In this document: positions 17,495 to 32,009 of the stretch, one piece after another
Layout of the letters: each line of letters starts with the position of its first letter
Position numbering within the stretch: the stretch's first letter is position 1
NCBI RefSeq assembly: GCF_000304475.1
Contig: NC_018945.1
Location: 682,001-746,000, forward strand
Direction: 5' to 3'
Origin: Kazachstania africana CBS 2517
Taxonomy: Eukaryota; Ascomycota; Saccharomycetes; Saccharomycetales; Saccharomycetaceae
Length of the DNA: 64,000 nucleotides
The notes under the pieces: generated by a model
The model's input: the letters and a program-made list of their open reading frames with translations, nothing else
Databases searched by the model: none
What the model was told of the DNA's origin: nothing
Position numbers and translations under genes: made by a program

Positions 17495-19075
17495 ATGCAA
17501 CAAAATTTTAAGATACTATCATTGCTGCTGCTTAGTCTGTCCTTTATCAATGCTTTCCCAGTGTTGGAAAAGAGATTAATTGTCACAAGAGTACATACCG
17601 CTAGTACTACTAAGACAAGTACATACGTTTATTCTACAACCACAGAAACTGTCGTGGCGCCTACTGTTGAGTTTATCATCAGCGGTACAGCTACTTTTAC
17701 AACTACATTATATCCAGAAGGTGTTGACACTACTGTTCAACCATCTACCACAATTACTATCGTTAGAAAAAATGCTAATGGAGTGAGTGACGCTTCCAGT
17801 ACCCAAAATCTAGCCTCCACTCAGGCCACCGCTTCAGAAAGCGCTACCTTACAAGCTTCTATAGAAAACGCTAGTGAAAATATTGCCTCGTCTTCTAGTA
17901 TCGATGACACCAATGCTGCCTCATCTTCTAGTATCGGCGCCACCACTACCGCTGCAACAAATGATAACAATGCACAGACCTACTCAGATGTTTCCACTGC
18001 TTCCTCAGATAACGTCGCTGTGCACACTAATTACGTTCAATCTGCCACCTTAACCAATCCAACTGTTGCAATTATCGATACTACTACATTAGCGAACGTT
18101 GCTTCCACAACATCTGTGACCACTGCAATTACCACGATTTCTGCTGAATCTTCCTCAAGCACAACTACAACCACCACTGCTCCTACTACAACAAATACCC
18201 CTACAACTACTACAAGCACTACTCAAGATTCTACCAAAACAACCACTTCCACATCAACTTGGACTGGTTTAACTTCTGTTCCTAAAACTTTAGTCTATTC
18301 CCCATACAACAATGACTCTTCATGCAAGACTTACGACGAAGTATACGCAGATTTATTAAATATACAACAGCATGGTGTGTACAAATTGCGTGTATATGGG
18401 ACCGATTGTGACTCCTTAAACACCATTGAACCTGTTGCCGTCCAATTAGGTATGACTATCAACCAAGGATTATGGATATCTGATGCTGGAACTTCATCTA
18501 TTGACGAAGCAGTTGCCGATTTAATTGCCTATGGTGAAGCAAATGGTTGGGACATTTTTGATTTTATTACCATTGGTAATGAGGCTATTAACTCTGGTTA
18601 CTGTACAGTTGACGATTTAATTTCCAAGATTTCAAGCGTTAAAGCAGAATTACAAGCTGCAGGATACACCGGCAAAGTTACTACCAGTGAGCCTCCCGTT
18701 TCCTTCGAAGATTATCCAGAATTATGTACAAGTTCCGCAATTGATTTTGTTGGCATTAATGCACACCCATATTTCGATGTCAATTCCTCCGCTGAAACCT
18801 CTGGTAGCTTTGTTTTAGGACAAATTGATTTAATTAAAGGGGTCTGTGGTACTGATAATGTCTATGTCACTGAATCTGGTTACCCATCTGCAGGTAATGT
18901 AAATGGTGGAAACGTTCCATCCAAGGCAAATCAAATTATTGCCGTCCAACAAATTTTAGATGATCTCAGCCTAGATGTCACAATTCTATCTTACAAAAAT
19001 GATTACTGGAAAGATCCTGGTACATACGGTATCGAACAATCTTTCGGTATCATCGATATTATGCCATCAGCTTAA
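17495..19075 (+). CDS. SCW11: Cell-wall glucanase-like protein Scw11 (GH17)
   Basis: 526 residues (S. cerevisiae ~542). Signal peptide 1-20 followed by a Kex2 site (FPVLEKR); a Ser/Thr/Ala-rich region to ~260 that is probably O-mannosylated; then a GH17 beta-glucanase domain with GNEAINSGY (acid/base Glu, ~363) and VTESGYPSAG (nucleophile Glu, ~461). Scw11 is a secreted wall protein acting in mother-daughter separation. Downstream of CWH41 in the same order and orientation as S. cerevisiae. CGR1, which follows SCW11 there, is missing and the OYE array occupies the interval before RPL30. Confidence 0.95.
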   Translation: MQQNFKILSLLLLSLSFINAFPVLEKRLIVTRVHTASTTKTSTYVYSTTTETVVAPTVEFIISGTATFTTTLYPEGVDTTVQPSTTITIVRKNANGVSDASSTQNLASTQATASESATLQASIENASENIASSSSIDDTNAASSSSIGATTTAATNDNNAQTYSDVSTASSDNVAVHTNYVQSATLTNPTVAIIDTTTLANVASTTSVTTAITTISAESSSSTTTTTTAPTTTNTPTTTTSTTQDSTKTTTSTSTWTGLTSVPKTLVYSPYNNDSSCKTYDEVYADLLNIQQHGVYKLRVYGTDCDSLNTIEPVAVQLGMTINQGLWISDAGTSSIDEAVADLIAYGEANGWDIFDFITIGNEAINSGYCTVDDLISKISSVKAELQAAGYTGKVTTSEPPVSFEDYPELCTSSAIDFVGINAHPYFDVNSSAETSGSFVLGQIDLIKGVCGTDNVYVTESGYPSAGNVNGGNVPSKANQIIAVQQILDDLSLDVTILSYKNDYWKDPGTYGIEQSFGIIDIMPSA

Positions 19076-19705
19076 TTAGTTTATGGTTCCCTTAATGCGC
19101 TAATCATATCTTAACACCGTGCTATTTATAGACCATCAAAGCACCTCATTCCATTTTAGCATCAAACTGACAGTTCGTCACACTTTAAATCAATATTGCT
19201 CAAATCGATTAATAGTCATGTTCATTAGTTTAATTTATTCTTAAATAATTGTATATACATTTGTAATCAATTAATTGTTTATTCGAAAGTATCATATAAC
19301 CTACGCTCCGTCTTGCCGTTATAGGTTTTCTGTTTACGGAAATGAGACAAGGTCACATCATTACAAGAAGTTATCTAAAACTGGTAAGTAGATCTGGCAT
19401 CTTACTACTTTTGATTGGGATATCAAGAACAATCTAAAAGAAAATAATATATTTACGCAGAATATCCAGTAGAATTCAGTTTATCTGAGGCTGGGCATTA
19501 GTCCTTTTCATAATAAAATCTCATTTAATAAACGGAGCTATAGTTACCAAACAGATCACCAATGTGAAAGCATCTTGATTTTTGTTTTGCTGACATACTG
19601 AACGCTGGCAAAGTTCATTGTCACCGGTGCCTGACAATTGGCCGTTTCTTTTCTTTCTCATTGTTCTTACTGCAAGTCAGCAAAGAAAAAAAAAGCAACA
19701 AAGCT

Positions 19706-19810
19706 CCGTCTAACCGTCTAAGCTGCTTCCGTCTAAGCGTCCGAAGAAAATTTGCCCACTTTTTAGTAAGCTCCTGTCTCTCCGTCTAGCCGTCTAACCG
19801 CTTAACCGTG
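19706..19810 (+). repeat. Array of 8-bp CCGTCTAA units upstream of the first OYE gene
   Basis: Direct units at 19706, 19714 and 19729 (CCGTCTAA), 19782 (CCGTCTAG), 19790 (CCGTCTAA) and 19798 (CCGCTTAA), then CCGTG. Adjacent units are exactly 8 bp apart. The Yap1-type site lies between the two clusters. The position 250-350 bp upstream of the ATG suggests a regulatory array; the binding protein is not known to me. Confidence 0.8.
19763..19769 (+). promoter_or_regulatory. Yap1-type response element
   Basis: TTAGTAA, a core Yap1 site, ~290 bp upstream of the first OYE gene. OYE genes are oxidative-stress (Yap1) targets in S. cerevisiae; a 7-bp match alone is weak. Confidence 0.45.
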
Positions 19811-20029
19811 TTTTTGTCAAAGAAAGAGGAAAAGAAATGTACTCTGCGTCGAGAAAATTTGTAATCATCACAGACAATAAGTGGAGATTTCTTTTTCGGA
19901 TTTGCAAAGCAAGAAAGGTAATACCGATGATCATTTTTGGTTTAATGATTTTGAAAAAAACTATATAAAGTGATGGCTGCGATTGATCAAACTTGATTTT
20001 GTAATATCATTTCTATTTTATATTCATAA

Positions 20030-25759
<5,730 letters not shown>

Positions 25760-26903
25760 AGTAGTTCAAGCTAATGACTTTTAGATGCATACAGTTGTGA
25801 TTTGTACATTACTTATCAAATTTATAGTTTATTTAAGTGTGTTTCTATGGAAATTCTTCTACCTTTTTATCGTTTGCCTTCCCAGTCCAGAATATCTTAT
25901 ACTATAAATGCTTTCTATATAAAAGCTTTATCTAAATATTCAATATCTACAAGGTACAAACATCTGTTGACCTCTCAAGTACTTCAATTATTTCTAAAAC
26001 GACTTTTACAATTCAAATATATCTGTGTCTAGTAAAACATCCCTACCATGCCATGAGTAAAAAGGATTATCCGAATTAGGCCCGATAATACTACTGACTC
26101 ACCATGAAACGCTCCAGTAAGGGCAAAAACAGATACCATATCTGAGTTTGGACATTGTTGAGTTGCAGATTGTACTATAATCTTCTACAAAGTATACTCA
26201 AAAATAAAAACCTTTTGTTGAAGAACTTACTGCTAATAGCCCAACAGTGACGATATGACGCTTAACAACATACTTTACTTAGACCAAGACAATTTGCTAG
26301 CAGCAAGATGTTTTGCATTAAATTAATTAAGTACAATTTCATGGAAAATTATAGAAACTTAATTAAATAATGTATGTGCACCATCTATTTCCTGTTGAAG
26401 TAATTACGCTGATGTAAGTACTTTATTTCGTAATATAGGGGCTAAACCTTTTGATTAAAAGAACAATAGCATTTATCCTTTCTATTAGATGGACCTTGAG
26501 ATCGAACATATATTGGAAGATGACATTTATCATGAATTCAAATAAATTATTATGTTTCAGTTATCATTTATAACTATTAAGAAAAGACCAAGGAAGTACC
26601 CAAGTAAAACATCAAACAAAATCCATACTTTCATGTCGGAAACGAATGACAATGCAACAGCTTTTTTACGTAAAAATTTATGAGCAAACTTTTGATGTAT
26701 ATAGTTCGAATTGGTTATCGTCATTTAATTAGCAGCGTTTGCCTACTAAGAGGTACCCATCAAGTGTTTAGAAAGGAGTATAATCCACATAATACGGCAT
26801 AGACATATATTTCTTTCTCACATTCATTTACCAATTTAAAAATTGTTGCTTTAATACCCTAATGTATAGTCCAGCTTCCTACATCAAAAAATTCGTAAAA
26901 GAC
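25760..26903. other. Gene-free region before tRNA-Phe
   Basis: 1144 bp, AT-rich. I looked for a solo LTR near the tRNA and found no convincing ends; two short similar pieces (TGTTGAAGAACTTACTGCT-like at ~26216 and TGTTGAAGTAATTACGCTG-like at ~26393) are the only repeats seen. No conserved coding sequence. Confidence 0.4.
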
Positions 26904-26998
26904 GCGGATTTAGCTCAGTTGGGAGAGCGCCAGACTGAAGATTGAAACTTCGGTTGACTGTTATCTGGAGGTCCTGTGTTCGATCCACAGAATTCGCA
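26904..26998 (+). tRNA. tRNA-Phe(GAA) with intron
   Basis: 95 bp beginning GCGGATTTAGCTCAGTTGGG and ending GAATTCGCA, essentially the S. cerevisiae tRNA-Phe sequence. Exons 26904-26940 and 26963-26998; the 22-nt intron (26941-26962) begins one base after the GAA anticodon. Spliced length 73 nt. T-rich terminator follows (26999-27014). Confidence 0.98.
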
Positions 26999-27403
26999 TT
27001 TTGTTTTCATCTTTTTTGTAATTACTTTAAAGAGCTTGTGGAACCGATCAGAAGAGCACTAGACAATCAAGTAATACTGAGTGGTGGTTTGCCACCCTAT
27101 TGATTTTGCTATAGAGAAACAAAAATAAATTTAAGCCACTCCGATGATGCAAAACAACTCCCTCTTTCTATTTAGCCAGGAATAAATTTGGGAAATACTT
27201 GAGACCCGACACAATTTAAAAGCGTAAATAACCTAATATGAATGATGCATCAATTATTGACGAATTACCTTGAACTGTGATATATAACCGTGAAGCAGGT
27301 AAATTCTAGATCAAAAAGATATTAATATTAATATACTAGATAAATCTACAAAACTTGTATATAATACGATAGCTGAAAGAAAATTATAAAATTAATAAAA
27401 TTC
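26999..27403. other. Region between tRNA-Phe and RPL30 3' end
   Basis: 405 bp containing the tRNA terminator and the RPL30 3' UTR/polyadenylation region (AT-rich, 27300-27400). Nothing else seen. Confidence 0.4.
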
Positions 27404-27863
27404 CTAAGCTAAAGTAGTTAAGATATCAGAATCACCAGCATCTAAGATGGTGACGACACCAACTCTGAATAATTTACCGACAGCAGTACCTAATTCGTTG
27501 TTACCACCTTGGAAGTAGTAGACCTTGGTCTTAGATAACATAGCGTAATATTCTAATTCAGACTTTCTTAAGACTGGAGTGTTAGCAGCAATTATAACTA
27601 ACTTAGACTTACCTTGTCTTAAAGACTTGATGGTAGACTTGTAACCTAAGGTGTACTTACCAGACTTAACGACTAAGGCTAACTTTTGGTTGATAGATTC
27701 TTGGGACTTAACTGGGGCCTGAAAGAAACGAAATAAGTTTGAAAATGTTAGTAATTCATAGCTCATTGACTAGATTTTGGAAAACATTTCAGTATTATTT
27801 AATGCATACATTTATGCCATTCAATAATAGACGAAATAATTATATTCATTTGATACTGACCAT
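27404..27863 (-). CDS. RPL30: 60S ribosomal protein L30 (eL30), spliced, autoregulated
   Basis: Join of exon 1 (27861-27863, only the ATG) and exon 2 (27404-27718); 105 residues, as in S. cerevisiae. Exon 2 encodes [16 protein letters not shown] through [10 protein letters not shown], nearly identical to yeast L30. The 142-bp intron (27719-27860) starts with the non-canonical GTCAGT, has branch point TACTAAC (27747-27753) and ends CAG. In S. cerevisiae the same GTCAGT site lies in a kink-turn that excess L30 binds to block splicing; the surrounding GCAGAGATGGTCAGTATC suggests the control is conserved. Divergent from RPL24, as in S. cerevisiae (YGL030W-YGL031C). Confidence 0.97.
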
Positions 27864-28510
27864 CTCTGCGATTTATGAACTTGATGTGGTATTAAAACAC
27901 TCCGGTCTTCGATGAAGTTTTATTCAAAGATAAAAGTTGAAATTTGATAAGAAAGCTTTTTAATACTTCATCGAAAATTTCATCTCTAGAACCATACTTG
28001 GAAGAAACCAGCAAACGCCTGAATAGAGAGTTCCTCAGGTCAGTGAAAAAAAAAAAATTTCAAGCGATGAAAAACTGAAAAGCTCTTTGACTGCGATAAC
28101 ATCTGTACATTTTTATGTTTAAAACCAATACATCGCATATAAAACCGGTATTTTTCTGTCTATTTTTTCGTCAAAATTGGCCATCTCTTTGGAATTTATG
28201 AAAAGACTTTGGGTTGTGCGTCCAGGTTTCCCGAGCAGAAAGCCGAAAACTTGTCGGGCACCGGAAGTGAGTTGGGATTCCTTCTGGAAGATTGTAGCTT
28301 CTGATGGAAGTTCCTTCTGGAGAAGCCATGGGCTGGAAGGGGACTCCCGCCTGGATCCTACCTGGATGATGGTGGATGGCGCTTTGGTTGGTACCATGGG
28401 TCTCGGCGATTCCAGAATAGCCGGTTACTGTATATTCAGAGGGCTACATGAAATATCCACTATTATATAGTTGAAATAACAGTTAAAAAGAGAAGACAAC
28501 GACTTGAAAG
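27864..28510. other. Divergent RPL30-RPL24 promoter
   Basis: About 650 bp between the RPL30 ATG and the RPL24 leader intron. A GC-richer core (28200-28420) is the likely regulatory part; I could not place a confident Rap1, Tbf1 or Abf1 site. An 11-bp inverted repeat (TTCGATGAAGT at 27908-27918 and its complement at 27965-27975) lies just upstream of RPL30. Confidence 0.5.
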
Positions 28511-28870
28511 GTATGTGAACGTCGATGTATAGATGAGTCATGAAATTTAGCTCCTGAACCATGCTGAACAGCTGAAATAAGACCCCCAGAATGAAGATTG
28601 AAGAAAAAAATATTTATTGAACGAGATATGCTACTTTCCAAGAAAAATGTGTGTGAAGCAATGTTTTCATCACTGAGGCAACCCTCCAAATGAGATATGG
28701 AATTTGCGAGGTTGAATAACTCCTATACTCTAACTTTTATACTCTAAATAATGCGGCAACCAAGATCATAAAGCGTACCATGAACTATTTCTAAGATGAT
28801 TCTATTTTTTTTATCTGATAACTAAAAGCAAGAAGTTACTAACAATTTAATTACTATTCATATTTTACAG
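28511..28870 (+). other. 5' UTR intron of RPL24
   Basis: GTATGT at 28511 (after AAAG), branch point TACTAAC at 28837-28843 and acceptor TTTTACAG ending at 28870, the base before the RPL24 ATG. All three signals are consensus, spacing branch-to-acceptor is 27 nt and length 360 nt is typical of ribosomal-protein introns. It removes leader sequence only. Confidence 0.85.
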
Positions 28871-29338
28871 ATGAAGGTTGAAATCGATTCCTTTTCCGGT
28901 GCTAAGATCTACCCAGGTAGAGGTACTTTATTTGTCCGTGGTGACTCCAAGATTTTCAGATTCCAAAACTCCAAATCTGCTTCTTTGTTCCACCAAAGAA
29001 AGAACCCAAGAAGAATTGCTTGGACTGTTCTATACAGAAGACACCACAAGAAGGGTATCACTGAAGAAGTCGCCAAGAAGAGATCTAGAAAGTCTGTTAA
29101 GGCTCAAAGACCTATTGTTGGTGCTTCCTTAGACTTAATCAAAGAAAGAAGATCTTTGAAACCAGAAGTCAGAAAGGCCAAGAGAGATGAAAAGATGAAG
29201 GCTGACAAAGAAAAGAAGAAGGCTGACAAGGCCGCCAGAAAGGCTGAAAAAGCTAAATTAGCTGCTACTTCAGGCCACAAGGTCTCTAAGCAACAAGCTA
29301 AGGGTGCTTTCCAAAAGGTCGCTGCTACTTCTCGTTAA
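28871..29338 (+). CDS. RPL24A: 60S ribosomal protein L24 (eL24)
   Basis: 155 residues, the family's length in yeast. N-terminal zinc-ribbon-like domain in which yeast lacks the metal cysteines (MKVEIDSFSGAKIYPGRGTLFVRGDSK), the conserved FQNSKSASLFHQRKNPRRIAWTVLYRR, and a lysine/alanine-rich C-terminal tail. eL24 forms an intersubunit bridge. Heavy codon bias. S. cerevisiae has two copies: RPL24A (YGL031C) next to RPL30, and RPL24B (YGR148C); the divergent RPL30 neighbour points to the A-type position. The coding frame itself is not interrupted. Confidence 0.97.
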   Translation: MKVEIDSFSGAKIYPGRGTLFVRGDSKIFRFQNSKSASLFHQRKNPRRIAWTVLYRRHHKKGITEEVAKKRSRKSVKAQRPIVGASLDLIKERRSLKPEVRKAKRDEKMKADKEKKKADKAARKAEKAKLAATSGHKVSKQQAKGAFQKVAATSR

Positions 29339-29808
29339 GGAATACATCTAGAATTTTAATATATATGTTATTCATTTTTCTTTAATTTTTTATGTATCAT
29401 TGACAAAATTTCCAATAAAATACAATAATTTCTTCTAAATTTACTCGATGAATGAATGCATAAAATGGTGGGATGTAATGATTATGATGAAACATTACCA
29501 TCAATTTACCGACATTAATTTCTGCTTGCATCTCTCTAAATTGGATGTGAAAATTATGTAAATTTCCTTTTACGGTAATTACAAGTTTTAGAATTATTGA
29601 AAATTGATAATCGCTACGCAAATTCTATAAAACCTCATTATGGTTTTACTCTGCGACAGAAAAAACCCAAAAAGATGACTGTCATCGGTCACTGAATGGA
29701 CAGTGAGGTATATAAGTAAAGTAATATCTTTTACCAATGAAGCTCATTTATCTCACGGTACATACTTTGTAAAAAGAGTAACCGATAAATCTAAAAGAAT
29801 CCATTAAT
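29339..29808. other. RPL24 3' region and AGA2 promoter
   Basis: 470 bp. The distal part is RPL24 3' UTR; the AGA2-proximal part holds the a-specific operator (29556-29585) and a TATA box TATATAAG at 29709-29716. Confidence 0.7.
29556..29585. promoter_or_regulatory. a-specific gene operator (Mcm1/alpha2 site) of AGA2
   Basis: A 30-bp element with the full architecture alpha2-Mcm1-alpha2. Read on the minus strand it begins CTTGTAATTACC, has an Mcm1 CC(6)GG core with spacer GTAAAA, and ends AAATTTACAT. It closely matches the S. cerevisiae a-specific operators (TGTAATTACC core GGAAATTTACA). It lies 224 bp upstream of AGA2, about 125 bp from the TATA box, the usual layout. In alpha cells alpha2 with Mcm1 would repress; in a cells Mcm1 would activate. 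Confidence 0.9.
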
Positions 29809-30072
29809 ATGCAAGTTCTAAATTTTTTTTTGACAATTCTCTCGAGTATTTCAATTACATTTGCAGCTGATATCTCAGTATCATGTGAAACAGTTCCATC
29901 TGCTAGTTTAGAGAGTACACCATATTCAGTTGCTACAAAAAATGCGGTTGCAAATGGTGAGTCTGTAGTTGCCATTCTAAATTATTATAGGTCGGTCACA
30001 TACGTTAGTAATTGTGATAATACAACTCCTACCACGACTCCTGTTCCAACCGTTACCGAAATTTTGTATTAG
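29809..30072 (+). CDS. AGA2: a-agglutinin binding subunit Aga2
   Basis: 87 residues, exactly the length of S. cerevisiae Aga2. Signal peptide 1-19 (LNFFLTILSSISITFA), then a small secreted domain with CETVPSASLESTPYS and YYRSVTYVSNC closely resembling Aga2. The two cysteines (26 and 69) correspond to those that disulfide-link Aga2 to the wall-anchored Aga1. The C-terminus, which contacts the alpha-agglutinin partner in S. cerevisiae, is different here (PVPTVTEILY), as expected for a mating-recognition surface. It follows RPL24 (YGL031C) and precedes HOP2 (YGL033W) as in S. cerevisiae, and carries an a-specific operator. Confidence 0.95.
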   Translation: MQVLNFFLTILSSISITFAADISVSCETVPSASLESTPYSVATKNAVANGESVVAILNYYRSVTYVSNCDNTTPTTTPVPTVTEILY

Positions 30073-30185
30073 AGAGATAAAAGAAGTCCACTTTAAAGAG
30101 ATCATAAAAAATTATTGATCTTGGTTCTCAATAATATTATTCCACCATAGCTCTATTTATGTATGTATATATGGCATAAAACAGT

Positions 30186-30890
30186 TCAAAAGCAAGTTTC
30201 CATTCCTTCACAACCTATATCTTCCAGATATTCCAACAAATTTTTGGGTCTAATTTGATCCTTAATGATATTCATTAATTCTTTTAAAATTTTTTTCCTC
30301 CTAATAATTTTCTTTTCAGTTATAGCTTCCAATTCTAATATTTCTTTGACTTCAGAATTTTCTTTCAAATCATCATTCGCTTGCAAATCTTTAAGTTTGA
30401 TTTTATCATCTTCTATTTTATTTTGTAATGTTGTCACTGATTCTATTAATTCATCATTAGGAGGCAATTTGATAGTGTCATTTATCACATCTATGATATT
30501 GGAATTATCCCTGTCTAATTCCATTACTTCATCTTGCAACTGTCTTAGTTTCTCTAACGAGTAATCTCCATCATCAATGGGCTCTGCCAATTCGATATCC
30601 TTACAAGAATATATGATGACTTTTCCGAATGTTCTGCTCATAATCTTTTCACTTGCCACTAAGCTGTCTAGAGCCTTTAATGTGACAGATTTACTTACTT
30701 TATTATGTAGATTCTGTACGATATCATTTATGGCGAACGGTTTGAACTGTGTTTTCAAATATTGTTCAATAATATCCTCAGCTAATACAAGAACTTAGTA
30801 AAAAATTGCAAAATGAATGCTGAAATACCCAATAGAAAATAACATACCTTCATCACCTTTCACTTGCACTACTTTCCTCTTTGGTGGCAT
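30186..30890 (-). CDS. HOP2: Meiotic homologous-pairing protein Hop2, spliced
   Basis: Exon 1 30848-30890 (MPPKRKVVQVKGDE plus one base), intron 30782-30847 (66 bp, GTATGT...TTAG), exon 2 30186-30781; 212 residues versus ~218 in S. cerevisiae. The joined N-terminus reads KGDEAEDIIEQYLKTQFKPF, completing the winged-helix DNA-binding domain; the middle is a long coiled coil (~80-170) that pairs with Mnd1. Hop2-Mnd1 stimulates Dmd1/Rad51 strand exchange and prevents pairing of non-homologous chromosomes in meiosis. The probable branch point is TACTAAG (30794-30800), one base off consensus. Without exon 1 the protein has no ATG at the right place. Confidence 0.92.
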
Positions 30891-31004
30891 ATCGATCTAT
30901 TAACCCTTGACGTTTATATGGGCGGCTAATTTTGTATATTACATTTTTCATGATCTCTTATTTTTTTCTTATATAACGCATCGATCAACAAATCCAGAGA
31001 CCTC

Positions 31005-31424
31005 TCACCATGAATTGATCCAATCTCTTAAGTGATGATGTCTGTTCATTTTGTTGAATGGTGAATTCTCCGGGACACCTGTCTTGTTTCTATGGATGTT
31101 CCAAAACTTGAACACTCCTCTATAGTGTGTACCCAACGGTTCTTCATCATTAGCTCTTCTCGGTGGTGAAATATCTTCATGTTCTCTTATATGTGTCAAC
31201 GTCTCTTGTGGTTCCTCGTAAGGAGTCAGAGATAATGTAAAGGAGAATGCATCGTTAGATGACATAGTTTCTTCTTCTTCGATGATCTCTAATGGTTGGG
31301 TCGTGTTGGGAGCATTAAATACTTCTTCATCGGCTAGTCCACCCGCTTCGTTCTGGAAGAACGAAATTGTGTCGTCGATGTACTCTACTAATGCATCCAC
31401 GGTAAGATTATCTACGCAACCCAT
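31005..31424 (-). CDS. Uncharacterised 139-residue acidic protein
   Basis: I do not recognise it. Intact frame with ATG at 31424. Acidic N-terminal half (VDALVEYIDDTISFF, IIEEEET), a central region rich in Pro/Glu/Thr, and a basic, aromatic C-terminus (HYRGVFKFWNIHRNKTGV, NRHHHLRDWINSW) that may be a short conserved motif. No signal peptide or membrane segment. It sits between HOP2 and MIG1, where S. cerevisiae has only the dubious YGL034C, and is divergent from MIG1. Probably a real small gene that is absent or unannotated at this place in S. cerevisiae. Confidence 0.65.
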   Translation of the reverse strand: MGCVDNLTVDALVEYIDDTISFFQNEAGGLADEEVFNAPNTTQPLEIIEEEETMSSNDAFSFTLSLTPYEEPQETLTHIREHEDISPPRRANDEEPLGTHYRGVFKFWNIHRNKTGVPENSPFNKMNRHHHLRDWINSW

Positions 31425-32009
31425 CGAAAACCAAGCAGTATGGCGTCCACACTGAAATATACTATCCCTGAATTACTACTAAGACCTTTCAATGGACCAC
31501 ACATTTTTAACCACCATAACTGCTAAAGTCTGACACAAAGCATCTTTGTTGATATGTATATCTTTGACAGAGTCAATCATTTTCTCGCTTCCTTTCGAAC
31601 CCCGCCCCCCGCAAAAAGTTAAAAATTAATGAAAAATAATTTGAAATTTGTGCCGCACCCCCACAACACCCATCACCCACAGACATCTTCAAAAATCCCC
31701 GCCATTATTTTTGACCACTTTACATCATCAGATACGGCAAAAAAGAAAAACAAACAATACGCACTTTCGAGCTCAGAAACAGCCGCAGACAAACGCTGGG
31801 TACGCACACACTCTCTAATTGCTTTTTTTTCCACTTTCTCGAGAGAGGCAAAAATAAAAAGAAAGCTGAGCTGATATACGTATATATACGTTTCATGTAC
31901 AATATTACGTTAAAAATTAAGAACTCTTGCAGGAAACAAAAACAAGTTAACGGTCAAGTGAGATAACAGCTTCACAATTTTAACCATCCCATTTTTGAAA
32001 TTTGAAATA
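31425..32009. other. MIG1 upstream region
   Basis: 585 bp including a C-rich stretch at 31598-31615 (CCCCGCCCCCCGC) and an A/T-rich leader. The C-rich run resembles a Mig1-type G/C box reversed (GGGGCGGGG), which could mean autoregulation, but this is speculative. No coding sequence. Confidence 0.4.

Noticed and set aside
26154..26247. Possible solo LTR near tRNA-Phe (TGTTGAG... to ...CCCAACA)
   Set aside because: Only ~94 bp with weak ends and no target duplication seen.
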